From Rhizobium sp. Q54 (GTDB lineage: Bacteria; Pseudomonadota; Alphaproteobacteria; Rhizobiales; Xanthobacteraceae): DNA of 64,000 nt. The stretch spans positions 1 through 64,000 of the forward strand of contig CAMAUC010000005.1 in NCBI GenBank assembly GCA_945861265.1, written 5' to 3'. Shown here in pieces: positions 55,457 through 63,922 of the stretch. The position numbers and the translations under genes are program-made. The first letter of the stretch is position 1; the number at the start of each line of letters is the position of its first letter. The notes beneath the pieces were generated by a model. That model was not told the origin of the DNA and did no database searches. It was given only the letters and a program-made list of their open reading frames with translations.

Positions 55457-56680
55457 ATGCTGCAATCGCCGTCATCGTCCATCGAAACCAGGGCGTCGTG
55501 GGTTGTCGCCAGCGCGGCGCTTTGCGCACTTATGTTATCGTCCGGAGCCGCCTGGATCGCGGCGGTCGCGCTCAAGGATATCGCCGCGGAAGTCGACGGC
55601 GTACGCTCGATTCCGGCGCTGGCCAGCGCTTTGGCCTGGTTCGGTTCCGGCATCGGCGGCATCATGATGGGCCGGATCGCCGATCGTATCGGTACGCGAT
55701 GGACCGTTGCCTTCGGCGCGGTGATGATCGCGGTCGGTCTGGCGCTGTCGAGCCTGGGGCCGTCCTGGCCGCTGTGGATCGGTCACGGCCTGTTCATCGG
55801 CCTGATCGGCTTCGGCGGCATCAATGCGCCGCTTTATGTTTACGTCAGCCGCTGGTTCGACAAACGCCGCGGCTCGGCGCTGGCGCTGATTTCGAGCGGC
55901 ACCTATCTTGCCGGCGCGTTATGGCCGCCGGTGTTCGAGCGCGCCATCGCCGCGCTTGGCTGGCGCGAGACCATGCTGTGGTACGCTTTGCTCGAAGGCG
56001 CGGTCGTCGTGTCGATCGCGCTGATCTTTTTCAGGCACCCGCCGGAAGTCATTCAGCCCGCGCCCGCGCCGGTTCCCGGCAGCGCCCCGGCGCGCGTCCT
56101 CGGCCTGCCGCCTAATCTCGTCTTCGGCGCGATGTGCGTGGCAGCGATCATGTGCTGCATTCCGATGGCGATGCCGCAGGGCCACCTCGTCGCCTTCTGC
56201 AGCGACCTCGGCATCAGCCGCTCGGTCGGCGCGGTGATGTTGTCGGTGCTGCTCGGCACCGCCTTTCTCAGCCGGCAGATCTGGGGCGCGGTGTCTGACC
56301 GCATCGGCGGACTGACCACTGTGCTGGTCGGCTCGCTGTGGCAATGCGCGGCGATGATCGCTTTCCTGCTGACGCAGAGCGAGGTCGGCCTGTTCACGGT
56401 GTCGGCCGTGTTCGGCCTGGGCTTTTCCGGCATCATCCCGGCCTACGTGCTGGCGTTGCGTGAGATGTTTCCGGCGTCGCAGGCCTCGTGGCGCATCCCG
56501 ACGCTGTTGATGTTCACCGCGCTCGGCATGGCGTCGGGCGGCTGGCTGGCCGGACTTTTGTACGATCATTTCGGCTATTACGCGCCGGCCTTCGCCGTCG
56601 GCGTCGGCGCCAATCTCATCAACCTGACGATTGTCGGCACGCTGGTGGCGCGCCGGCGCTGGCGCGCGAATTACGTATGA
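55457..56680 (+). CDS. MFS transporter
   Basis: A 407-residue major facilitator with twelve predicted helices. The conserved loop between helices 2 and 3 reads GRIADRIGTRW, and its repeat-half counterpart is GAVSDRIGGL. GINAPLYVYVSRWFDKRRGSALAL resembles the oxalate/formate-antiporter and monocarboxylate-type branches. The central loop is rich in Pro/Ala (QPAPAPVPGSAPA). An organic acid substrate is likely from the subfamily look but not certain. The Bug-type binding-protein gene follows 96 bp downstream. Confidence 0.9.
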   Translation: MLQSPSSSIETRASWVVASAALCALMLSSGAAWIAAVALKDIAAEVDGVRSIPALASALAWFGSGIGGIMMGRIADRIGTRWTVAFGAVMIAVGLALSSLGPSWPLWIGHGLFIGLIGFGGINAPLYVYVSRWFDKRRGSALALISSGTYLAGALWPPVFERAIAALGWRETMLWYALLEGAVVVSIALIFFRHPPEVIQPAPAPVPGSAPARVLGLPPNLVFGAMCVAAIMCCIPMAMPQGHLVAFCSDLGISRSVGAVMLSVLLGTAFLSRQIWGAVSDRIGGLTTVLVGSLWQCAAMIAFLLTQSEVGLFTVSAVFGLGFSGIIPAYVLALREMFPASQASWRIPTLLMFTALGMASGGWLAGLLYDHFGYYAPAFAVGVGANLINLTIVGTLVARRRWRANYV

Positions 56681-56776
56681 TTGCGTAGCGCGAACCTCTG
56701 GTGAAGCATCTCGAACCGTGAAACATTTGCCCCCAATAGAACGCCCGCCGGGGCGTATCGCATATGGGGAAACGCC

Positions 56777-57772
56777 ATGAGCACCGATCGTCACGCTTTT
56801 TTCGCCGCCGTTATCGTCGCAACCGCGCTGGCCGCGGGCGCGGCCGTCACCGCACCGCCAGTCTTAGCGCAGAGCTATCCGACGCATCCGATCCGCCTGA
56901 TCGTGCCCTACCCGCCAGGTGGCGGCACCGATTTCTTCGCCCGCGTGGTGGCGACCGAGATGGGCGCTGGCCTTGGCCAGACCGTCGTGGTCGAGAACCG
57001 TCCCGGCGCCGGCACTCTTATCGGCGCCGAGGCCGTCGCACGCGCGCAGCCCGACGGCTACACGTTCTTGCTCGGCGACACGTCGACCTATGCCTCGAAC
57101 CGCAGCCTTTACGCCAAACTGCCTTACGATGCCGACAAGGACTTCGCGCCGGTGACGTTGACCGGGCGCTTCGCCATCGTGCTGCTGGTCAACACCGACA
57201 AGCTCAAGGTCAATTCGGTTAAGGAATTGATCGACGCCGCGAAGAAATCGCCGGGCGCCATCGACTATGGCAGCGCCGGCATCGGCAGCCCGTTCCATCT
57301 CGCCGGCGAACTGTTCGCGCAAGGCGCAGGCGTCAAGCTCAACCATGTTCCGTATAAAGGCGCGGCGCCGGCAATCCAGGATCTCGTCTCCGGCCAGATC
57401 GGCATGATGTTCGTCGACTACGCCACCGCGCGCGGCCAACTGGCCATGAAGCAGATCAAGGCGATCGCGGTTGCGTCGCCCGGCGAGTTCGCTGGCCTGC
57501 CCGGAGTGCCGCCGGTGTCCAAGGATGTGCCGGGCTTCGAGGCATGGGCCTGGCAGGGCTTTGCCGTCCCGGCGGCGACGCCGAAAGACGCGATCGCCAA
57601 ACTCAATGCCGCTTACGCCAAGGCGGTTGGCAATGCCGAGATCAAGCAGAAGCTGATCGGCGCCGGCATCGATCCGCTGCAAAGCTCGCCCGCCGAAATG
57701 GCCGCCTACATCAAGAGCGAAGCGGCCAAGTGGGAAAAGGTGATCAAGACGGCGGGCATCAAGCTGGATTGA
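56777..57772 (+). CDS. Bug-family (TctC-like, TTT) substrate-binding protein
   Basis: A 331-residue periplasmic binding protein of the Bug/TctC family. The signal peptide ends near APPVLAQ (about residue 33). The first mature block SYPTHPIRLIVPYPPGGGTD is diagnostic, followed by VVENRPGAGTLIGAEAVARA, LNHVPYKGAAPAIQDLVSGQ and GFEAWAWQGFAVPAATP. These proteins bind carboxylates and usually serve tripartite tricarboxylate transporters. No TctA/TctB genes are nearby, so it is an orphan, as is common for Bug proteins. Its 3' end faces a palindromic repeat. Confidence 0.93.
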   Translation: MSTDRHAFFAAVIVATALAAGAAVTAPPVLAQSYPTHPIRLIVPYPPGGGTDFFARVVATEMGAGLGQTVVVENRPGAGTLIGAEAVARAQPDGYTFLLGDTSTYASNRSLYAKLPYDADKDFAPVTLTGRFAIVLLVNTDKLKVNSVKELIDAAKKSPGAIDYGSAGIGSPFHLAGELFAQGAGVKLNHVPYKGAAPAIQDLVSGQIGMMFVDYATARGQLAMKQIKAIAVASPGEFAGLPGVPPVSKDVPGFEAWAWQGFAVPAATPKDAIAKLNAAYAKAVGNAEIKQKLIGAGIDPLQSSPAEMAAYIKSEAAKWEKVIKTAGIKLD

Positions 57773-57779
57773 GATTAAG

Positions 57780-57866
57780 TCGTCATGCCCGCGCAGGCGG
57801 GCATCCAGCAATTTCTTGATTCTCAGCAAATAAGAGCTGGATCCCCGCCTTCGCGGGGATGACAAC
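57780..57866. repeat. double-hairpin palindromic repeat between convergent genes
   Basis: ATGCCCGC/GCGGGCAT (57785-57804) and ATCCCCGC/GCGGGGAT (57841-57860) form two hairpins. They are joined by mutually complementary ATCCAGC and GCTGGAT segments and lie in opposite orientation. This is the arrangement of two inverted REP-like units. It abuts the TRAP binding-protein stop and probably ends both transcripts. Confidence 0.8.
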
Positions 57867-58801
57867 TAGGCCTTCGGCACCATTTTAAACATCGCCTCGC
57901 CGTATAGGCCGCGCGCCTCGGCGAGCAGCGGCTGCACGGCGGCGACGAAGGCGTCGTGCTCGGCGTTCGACAACTCGACGATCTCGCAGCCGGCCGCTTC
58001 GATCGCCTGGCGCGACTGCGTGTTCTCCTCGACCGCGAGCTGGCGCTGGAACGCCACTGCCTCGGTGACCGCATCGCGCATGGCCTGCTGCAAATCCGCC
58101 GGCCAGGCGTCGAACGAGGCGCGGTGCAGGAAGATCGGCCGCGAAATATAGAAGTGCGATGTCAGCGTGTGGTACTTGTGAAAGTTATGCACGCCATAGG
58201 TGACCGTATTGGCGAGCGGATTTTCCTGCGCATCCAATGTGCCGGCCTTGATCATGGCGATGGCCTCGGTGAGGTCCATGCGCATCGCCTGCGCACCGAG
58301 TAGTTCGAAGGTGCGGCGCTGGATTTCGCTCGGCAGCACGCGAATCTTCATGCCCTTCATGTCGGCCGGCAAATGAATCGGCCGCAGCTTGTTGGAGATG
58401 TGGCGGAAGCCGTTCTCGAACCAGCCAAGAATACGGTAGCCGACGCTGGCCTCTATCTTTTGCGCAAGGAAGCGGCCGAGATCGCCGTCCATCGCGCCGC
58501 GCGCCTGCGCGTTGTCGGCGAACAAAAACGGCAGATCGACGAAGCCCAATTCCGGCACGCGGTCGGTCAGATAGCTCGACGACTGATAGCCGAGCGTGAT
58601 CTCGCCGCTCTCGACCAATGTGAGAATGTCCTCGGCCTTGTGGCCGTGATCCATGATGTTCCAGATGTAGTCAACCGAGATGCGGCCGCCGAACTGCGCT
58701 TGCAGCGTGTTGCCGATGAGCTTGAGCGATTTGCTGAAGCCGGTATTGGCCGGGCCGTAGCCGCCCATGACGATTTTGATCGGCGTCGACTGAACTGGCA
58801 T
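57866..58801 (-). CDS. TRAP-type (DctP) substrate-binding protein without signal peptide
   Basis: A 311-residue DctP-family protein. Family blocks are TLVESGEITLGYQSSSYLTD, VDLPFLFADNAQARGAMDG, LPADMKGMKIRVLPSEIQ with the ligand-binding Arg, and GTLDAQENPLANTVTYGVHN. The N-terminus MPVQSTPIKIVMGGYGPANT goes straight into the first strand, with no export signal and no further in-frame start upstream. It is therefore predicted to stay in the cytoplasm unless exported unusually. Matching DctQ and DctM genes lie 2.6 kb upstream on the same strand, separated by three unrelated genes. Confidence 0.85.
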   Translation of the reverse strand: MPVQSTPIKIVMGGYGPANTGFSKSLKLIGNTLQAQFGGRISVDYIWNIMDHGHKAEDILTLVESGEITLGYQSSSYLTDRVPELGFVDLPFLFADNAQARGAMDGDLGRFLAQKIEASVGYRILGWFENGFRHISNKLRPIHLPADMKGMKIRVLPSEIQRRTFELLGAQAMRMDLTEAIAMIKAGTLDAQENPLANTVTYGVHNFHKYHTLTSHFYISRPIFLHRASFDAWPADLQQAMRDAVTEAVAFQRQLAVEENTQSRQAIEAAGCEIVELSNAEHDAFVAAVQPLLAEARGLYGEAMFKMVPKA

Positions 58802-58876
58802 GTTTCACGTCCTGAAAGCGCCGATGCCCGGCGCGCCGGACATTAGCCACGCTTTGCCCAGAAGTGAAAGAGCAGA

Positions 58877-60100
58877 CTACGGCGCGTTCTTGCGCCCCTC
58901 GCCCGGACCCCATTGCCAGAAGTCGCGGCCCTCATTGCGCATGAATTTCGCCAGCACCATCATGTGCACTTCGGAGGCGCCGTCGACGAGCTTGGCCGAA
59001 CGCGCGTAGCGATAAATCCACTCGACCACCGTGTCCTTGGAATAGCCGCGCGCGCCCTGCAACTGGATCGCCATATCGGCGGCGCGGTGCAGCGTCTCGG
59101 CGACATGGACCTTGGCCATCGACACTTCCTTGCGGGCGCGGCCGCCTTGATCGAGCATCCAGGCGGCGTGCATAGTGAGCAGGCGGCCAATCTGGATCTG
59201 CTGGCCGATCTCGCCGAGCTTCATCTGCACGCTTTCGCGATCGGCAAGCTTGATGCCGAAGCCTTCGCGCTCGGCGACATAGGCTTGCGCGATCTCGACG
59301 CAGCGTTTGGCGAAGCCGGTCCAGCGCATGCAATGCGTCAGTCGCGCCGGCCCAAGCCGCACCTGCATCAGGCGCAAGCCCTCGCCCTCGCCCATCAATA
59401 TGTTTTCTTCCGGAATTTCGAGGCCGTCGAATTCCAGCTCGCAATGACCGCCATGCTCTTCCGGGCCCATGATCGGAATGCGGCGGACGATGCGCCAGCC
59501 CGGCTGGTCCTTGTGATACAGAAACGCGGTGAGGCCCTTGCGCGCGTCGTCGGAGGTGCGCGCCATCAAAATGAAATGCGCCGCGCCGTCGGCCCCGGTG
59601 ATGAACCATTTGCGGCCGCTGATAATGTATTTGTCGCCACGCTTTTCGGCGCGGGTGCGGATCATGGTCGGATCGGAGCCGCCGCCCGGCGACGGTTCGG
59701 TCATGGCGAAAGCGGAACGCACCTTGCCGGCAACAAGCGGCGCCAGCCATTTGTCCTTCTGCGCCTGCGTACCGGCAAGCCGCAGCATGTTCATGTTGCC
59801 GTCATCCGGCGCCATGCAGTGGATCGCCAAAGGCCCGAAGATCGAGCGCGCGGCTTCCTCGTAAACCGCCGCCCAGGCGACCATCGGCAACTCCATGCCG
59901 CCATATTCCTTCGGCGCCTGCGGCGCCCAAAGCCCGGCGGCGCGCGCCTTGACGCGGACCGCTTCGAGACGGTCGTGCGGGATGTTCTCGTTGTCGGCGA
60001 AATTGGCCGGGTCTTTTTCCAGCGGCAGCACATGTTCGTCGATGAAGGCGCGAACCTTGAGGCGCAGCGCTTCGATTTCAGGCGAGAGTGAGAAGTCCAT
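58877..60100 (-). CDS. acyl-CoA dehydrogenase (ACAD10/11-like)
   Basis: A 407-residue FAD-dependent acyl-CoA dehydrogenase. The N-terminal helical domain starts MDFSLSPEIEALRLKVRAFI. The FAD/substrate signatures FAMTEPSPGGGSDPTMIRT and DKYIISGRKWFITGADGA are typical. The C-terminal domain has the IQLQGARGYSKDTVVEWIYRYAR FAD-binding block (split here) and GASEVHMMVLAK. It resembles the ACAD10/11-like group, which acts on branched or hydroxylated acyl-CoAs. It lies 42 bp after the SDR gene on the same strand, suggesting the pair degrades an acid delivered by the local TRAP system. Confidence 0.93.
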   Translation of the reverse strand: MDFSLSPEIEALRLKVRAFIDEHVLPLEKDPANFADNENIPHDRLEAVRVKARAAGLWAPQAPKEYGGMELPMVAWAAVYEEAARSIFGPLAIHCMAPDDGNMNMLRLAGTQAQKDKWLAPLVAGKVRSAFAMTEPSPGGGSDPTMIRTRAEKRGDKYIISGRKWFITGADGAAHFILMARTSDDARKGLTAFLYHKDQPGWRIVRRIPIMGPEEHGGHCELEFDGLEIPEENILMGEGEGLRLMQVRLGPARLTHCMRWTGFAKRCVEIAQAYVAEREGFGIKLADRESVQMKLGEIGQQIQIGRLLTMHAAWMLDQGGRARKEVSMAKVHVAETLHRAADMAIQLQGARGYSKDTVVEWIYRYARSAKLVDGASEVHMMVLAKFMRNEGRDFWQWGPGEGRKNAP

Positions 60101-60142
60101 GACGTTTCCTTTTCATCCCGATTTATTCGCGGGATTAGCAGC

Positions 60143-60919
60143 TCAAGCGATCTTCACCACCTGCCCACCATCGACAACAATCGTCGCGCCGGCCATGTAG
60201 GCGCCCGCGTCCGACACCAGCAACAGTAGCGCGCCGTCGAGATCGCCCTCATTGCCGAAGCGGCCCATGGGAATATCCCGTTTCAAGGCCTGACCTGCCT
60301 CGCTTTCGAGATAGGTGTCATTGATCTCGGTCACGAACCAGCCCGGCGCGATGGCGTTGACCCGCACGCCCTTGAAGGCCAGCTCCACCGACAACGCCTT
60401 GGTGGTCTGCACCACCGCCGCCTTGGCGACCGCGTAGGCCGCCGTTCCCTTGGACACGCCGAAACCGAGCACCGAAGCGATGTTGACGATGGCGCCCGGT
60501 TTCTTGGCCGCAATCATGCGGCGGGCCGCTTCCTGCGCCCAATAGAACACCGCGTCGAGATCGACGCCGAGCACGCGCCGCCATTCTTCGGGGGTGACAT
60601 CGGTGGCGCGCACCGACTGCTGCGCCACGCCGGCATTGTTGACGAGGATGGTGACAGTGCCGAAGGCCTTTTCGGCCGCATCGAAGGCGGCGACCATCGC
60701 GGCGCGGTCGGTGACGTCGGCCTCGATGGCGAGCGCCTTGCCGCCCTTGGCTTCAATCTCCTGTTGCAAATCGAGCAGCCGGTCGGTGCGCCGCGCCACC
60801 AAAGCCACCGCCGCGCCGTTATCGGCGAGCGCGCGAGCGAATTGCTGGCCGAGCCCGCTCGACGCGCCGGTCACCAGCGCGACGCGGCCGGTGAGATTGA
60901 ACATATCGGCGGCTTTCAT
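60143..60919 (-). CDS. short-chain dehydrogenase/reductase
   Basis: A 258-residue classical SDR. The cofactor site is TGASSGLG (17-24), followed by NNAG (about 93-96) and the catalytic S/Y/K set in NIASVLGFGVSKGTAAYAVAK. An Arg at RRTDR after the second strand suggests NADP preference. The C-terminus IVVDGGQVVKIA is typical. The frame opens 61 codons further upstream into the dgkA side, but AGAGGA before 60919 and the family start decide for 60919. Probably co-transcribed with the acyl-CoA dehydrogenase. Confidence 0.92.
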   Translation of the reverse strand: MKAADMFNLTGRVALVTGASSGLGQQFARALADNGAAVALVARRTDRLLDLQQEIEAKGGKALAIEADVTDRAAMVAAFDAAEKAFGTVTILVNNAGVAQQSVRATDVTPEEWRRVLGVDLDAVFYWAQEAARRMIAAKKPGAIVNIASVLGFGVSKGTAAYAVAKAAVVQTTKALSVELAFKGVRVNAIAPGWFVTEINDTYLESEAGQALKRDIPMGRFGNEGDLDGALLLLVSDAGAYMAGATIVVDGGQVVKIA

Positions 60920-60991
60920 TCGACGTCCTCTGCGATAGGGCTGTTCTGCGCGGGAGAAACCTACATCGGCATGGCGGGATGGACACCATAA

Positions 60992-61393
60992 ATGATGCTG
61001 GCTAGGTTGGCCGCCTTGCGCAAGACGGGGCGGACAAATTGCTTGCATAGAATTTGGCGTGCGACCATCAACAGCTGGAAGGGCCTTCTTGCTGCGGCGC
61101 AATCGGACCTGGCCGTTCGCCAGGAGCTTGTGCTGCTGGCGCTGTCGATCCCGCTATCGCTGTTCTTGACCCCGGACTTTCCCAAGCGTCTGGCGCTGGT
61201 CGGCTCGCTGGTCTTCGTCATGGTGGTCGAGTTGCTAAATACCGCCATCGAGAAACTTTGCGACCGCCTCACCGCCGAACAGGACCCCGCCATCGGCCGC
61301 GTCAAGGACATGGCGTCGGCCGCCGTCGGCCTGTCGCTCCTGTTGGCCGGCGCGATCTGGCTCTGGGTCGTGATCGAGTGGGTGTGGCGCTAG
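60992..61393 (+). CDS. dgkA: diacylglycerol kinase
   Basis: A 133-residue integral membrane diacylglycerol kinase, which recycles diacylglycerol to phosphatidic acid. Three hydrophobic segments and the signatures VVELLNTAIEKLCDRL and GRVKDMASAAVGLSL are diagnostic, as is the N-terminal ATINSWKGLLAAAQSD amphipathic part. The N-terminus has about 20 extra basic residues; a start at the second Met or a later codon is possible. It is transcribed opposite to its neighbours and interrupts the second TRAP locus. Confidence 0.92.
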   Translation: MMLARLAALRKTGRTNCLHRIWRATINSWKGLLAAAQSDLAVRQELVLLALSIPLSLFLTPDFPKRLALVGSLVFVMVVELLNTAIEKLCDRLTAEQDPAIGRVKDMASAAVGLSLLLAGAIWLWVVIEWVWR

Positions 61394-61431
61394 TTCGCGG
61401 CGATTGGGTCGCGAACGTCAAATCCGCTCCA

Positions 61432-62808
61432 CTAACGATAGAAAAAGTGTGGCAGCGCGGTGGCAAGCCCCGGCACGAACCACAGCACCACCAGCGCGAA
61501 AAGCTGGATGACGACGAACGGGATGATGCCAACGTAAATATGCCGGGTGGTGATTTCCGGCGGCGCAACGCCGCGCAGGAAAAACAAGGTCGGCCCGAGC
61601 GGCGGGTGCATGTAGGAAGTCTGCAAATTCACCGCCATCATGATGCCGAGCCAGACCGGATCGACGCCGGGCATTTTCAGCAAGGCCGGCGCGACGATCG
61701 GCACCACCACAAAAATGATCTCGAAGGCGTCCATCACGAAGCCGAGCAAAAACATCGCCACCATCACGACCAGTACCGCGCCGGAAACGCCGCCCGGCAG
61801 TTCGGACAATGCGCGCTCGACCATGGCGTCGCCGCCGAGCGCGCGAAACACCAGGCTGAACAAGGTCGCGCCGATCAGGATGAGAAAAATCATCGCCGTG
61901 ATCTGCGTGGTTTTTTCAACCACCGGCTTGAGCAGCGGCGCAAGCGCCGCCTTGCGCCAGGCGAGCAGGATCGCGCCGACCGCGCCGACCGACGCGGCTT
62001 CGGTCGGCGTCGCGATGCCGAACAGAATCGAGCCGAGCACGGCTGCGATCAGCAGCACCGGCGCCAGCAAGGCCTCAAACAATCCGGTGGCGGGCGGTAC
62101 ATCGGTCGCCGGTAATGCCGGGCAGCTTGCCGGGCGCAGCACGGCCATGGCGATCAGATAGACCAGATACAGACCGACCAGCAGCAAGCCCGGCAAAATC
62201 GCGCCGGCGAATAGATCGCTCACCGAAATAACATTCGGCGCGAACGAACCTGTCGACAGTTGCGCCGCCTGATAGGAATTGTTGAGTTGGTCGCCGAGCA
62301 ACACAAGCACTGTGGATGGCGGAATGATCTGCGCCAGGGTCGCGGACGCCGCCACCGTGCCGGCGGCCAGACGCGGATCGTAACCGTGGCGTAGCATCGC
62401 CGGCAGCATGATGAGGCCGATGGTCACGGTCGTCGCGCCGACCATGCCGGTCGAGGCCGCCAGCAATGCGCCTACCAGCACGACGGAATAGCCGAGACCG
62501 CCGCGCAAGGTGCCGAACAGGCGGCCCATGCGTTCAAGCAGGTCCTCGGCGATGCGGGAGCGCTCCAGCATCACGCCCATGAAGATGAACATCGGGATCG
62601 CCAGCAACACGTCATTGGTCATCACGCCGAAGATGCGTTGCGGCAGCGCGCCGATGATGGAGAAATTCATCGCGCCAATTGCGTGACCGAACACGGCAAA
62701 GGCGAGCGACACGCCGGCGAGCGTCAGCGCCACCGGATAGCCGGCCATCAGCGCCACGACGACAGCGGCGACCATGACGATGGCAAGAAGTTCGGGCAGC
62801 GAAAACAT
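61432..62808 (-). CDS. dctM: TRAP transporter large permease subunit
   Basis: A 458-residue DctM with about twelve helices. Blocks are GAMNFSIIGALPQRIFGVMTN, LLAIPMFIFMGVMLERSRIAEDLLERM (split here), ASTGMVGATTVTIGLIMLPAML and LAQIIPPSTVLVLLGDQLN. The C-terminal part has FLLGFVMDAFEIIFVVVPIVAP and a LQTSYMHPPLGPTLFFLRG end typical of the family. The start overlaps the dctQ stop (TAATG). Its cognate binding protein is probably the signal-less DctP gene at 57866-58801. Confidence 0.93.
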   Translation of the reverse strand: MFSLPELLAIVMVAAVVVALMAGYPVALTLAGVSLAFAVFGHAIGAMNFSIIGALPQRIFGVMTNDVLLAIPMFIFMGVMLERSRIAEDLLERMGRLFGTLRGGLGYSVVLVGALLAASTGMVGATTVTIGLIMLPAMLRHGYDPRLAAGTVAASATLAQIIPPSTVLVLLGDQLNNSYQAAQLSTGSFAPNVISVSDLFAGAILPGLLLVGLYLVYLIAMAVLRPASCPALPATDVPPATGLFEALLAPVLLIAAVLGSILFGIATPTEAASVGAVGAILLAWRKAALAPLLKPVVEKTTQITAMIFLILIGATLFSLVFRALGGDAMVERALSELPGGVSGAVLVVMVAMFLLGFVMDAFEIIFVVVPIVAPALLKMPGVDPVWLGIMMAVNLQTSYMHPPLGPTLFFLRGVAPPEITTRHIYVGIIPFVVIQLFALVVLWFVPGLATALPHFFYR

Positions 62809-63353
62809 TAAACGCCCCCACCCGACCGGCTTCGCCGGTCACCCTCCCCCGCAAGCGGGGGAGGGATAAGAAGAGCGGCGGCCCTGATCGCTTGCGCGAA
62901 CCCCTGCAAGGCCATCAAGACGGCAAAGATCGGGATCAATGTCTTGAGCGCGAAAACCATCGGCAGGCCGCTTGCTTCCTGTGAGCGCTCGAATATCAGC
63001 CATGAGCGCGCCGCATAGGGCACCGACAGCCAGGCCAGCACCAGTGCAAAGGGCAACAACAGCAGCAGCGCGCCGACAAGGTCGACAATCGCCCGCGTGC
63101 GCGGCGTCGCATCGGCGTAAAAAATATCGACCCGGACATGGCCGCCGGCGCGCAAGGTCCAGGCCGACGCCATCAGGAACAAAGTGGCATGGCCGTAGAT
63201 GATCGCCTCGGTCAGCCAGATCGAGCCGAGGCCGAAAACGTAGCGCGCCACAACCAGAGCGAATTGCAGCACGACGACAGCAAGGACCAGCCAGGACGAA
63301 ACACGTCCAAGGGTTGTCGTCAGCAAATCGACGGTATTAGCAAACCGATTCAT
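62808..63353 (-). CDS. dctQ: TRAP transporter small permease subunit with repeat-derived C-terminal tail
   Basis: A 181-residue four-helix DctQ protein: VSSWLVLAVVVLQFALVVARYVFGLGSIWLTE at the start (split here), then ASAWTLRAGGHVRVDIFYAD, VDLVGALLLLLPFALVLAWL and a last helix to residue 162. The final 19 residues, IPPPLAGEGDRRSRSGGGV, are translated from an intergenic-type palindromic repeat (62824-62865) and are not part of the normal family. The original stop was evidently lost, and the new stop overlaps dctM. The tail is probably cytoplasmic and tolerated. Confidence 0.88.
   Translation of the reverse strand: MNRFANTVDLLTTTLGRVSSWLVLAVVVLQFALVVARYVFGLGSIWLTEAIIYGHATLFLMASAWTLRAGGHVRVDIFYADATPRTRAIVDLVGALLLLLPFALVLAWLSVPYAARSWLIFERSQEASGLPMVFALKTLIPIFAVLMALQGFAQAIRAAALLIPPPLAGEGDRRSRSGGGV
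62824..62865. repeat. palindromic repeat inserted in the dctQ 3' end
   Basis: Two perfect hairpins lie side by side: GACCGGC/GCCGGTC (62824-62840) and CCCTCCCCCGC/GCGGGGGAGGG (62842-62865). From memory, this kind of sequence is very common between genes in Bradyrhizobiaceae-type genomes. Here it is inside a reading frame. Confidence 0.8.
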
Positions 63354-63422
63354 GCTTCCGATGATGACACAGACGCCGGAGTTCCGCTAAATTTAGCCCA
63401 ATTGAATCGGCAATCGGGCTTT

Positions 63423-63896
63423 ATGAAACCGACAGACGAAGACCTCTTGCGGCGCGCCTTCGCGGTCGCCGCGCGCGCCGAAGAACGCGGCAATCATCCG
63501 TTCGGCGCCATTCTCGTCGGTCCCGACGGCGAAGTGCTGCTGGAGGCGGAAAACGGTTACCTGCCGGACGGCGACATGACCGCTCATGCCGAGCGGCTGC
63601 TGGCGACCGCGGCGTCCAAGACCTTCGAGCCGGACGAATTGTCGGAGTGCACGCTGTATTCCTCGGCCGAGCCCTGCGCGATGTGCGCCGGGGCGATCTA
63701 CTGGGTCGGCATCGGGCGGGTGGTTTACGGTCTGTCCGAAACCCGCCTGAAACAGATGACCGGCGACCACGAGGAAAATCCGACGCTGGATTTGCCCTGC
63801 CGCACCGTTTTTGCCTCCGGCCAGCGCAAGGTCGAGGTCATTGGCCCGCTGCTGGAAGACGAGGCGGCGGCGCAGCACGAGGGCGTCTGGGATTAG
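63423..63896 (+). CDS. nucleoside deaminase (cytidine/deoxycytidylate deaminase superfamily)
   Basis: A 157-residue zinc deaminase. The active site is complete: TAHAERL with His55 and Glu57, and AEPCAMC with Cys85 and Cys88. The fold markers HPFGAILVGPDGEVLLEAEN and VVYGLSETRLKQMTG match guanine-deaminase-like and related nucleoside deaminases rather than TadA, which has a different C-terminus. The substrate (guanine, cytosine or another base) is not decided by sequence. The start at 63423 is followed by the family N-terminus; the frame is open for 95 codons upstream within the dctQ antisense. Confidence 0.88.
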   Translation: MKPTDEDLLRRAFAVAARAEERGNHPFGAILVGPDGEVLLEAENGYLPDGDMTAHAERLLATAASKTFEPDELSECTLYSSAEPCAMCAGAIYWVGIGRVVYGLSETRLKQMTGDHEENPTLDLPCRTVFASGQRKVEVIGPLLEDEAAAQHEGVWD

Positions 63897-63922
63897 GCGC
63901 ACGGCCAGGGTATAGTGCCGTC

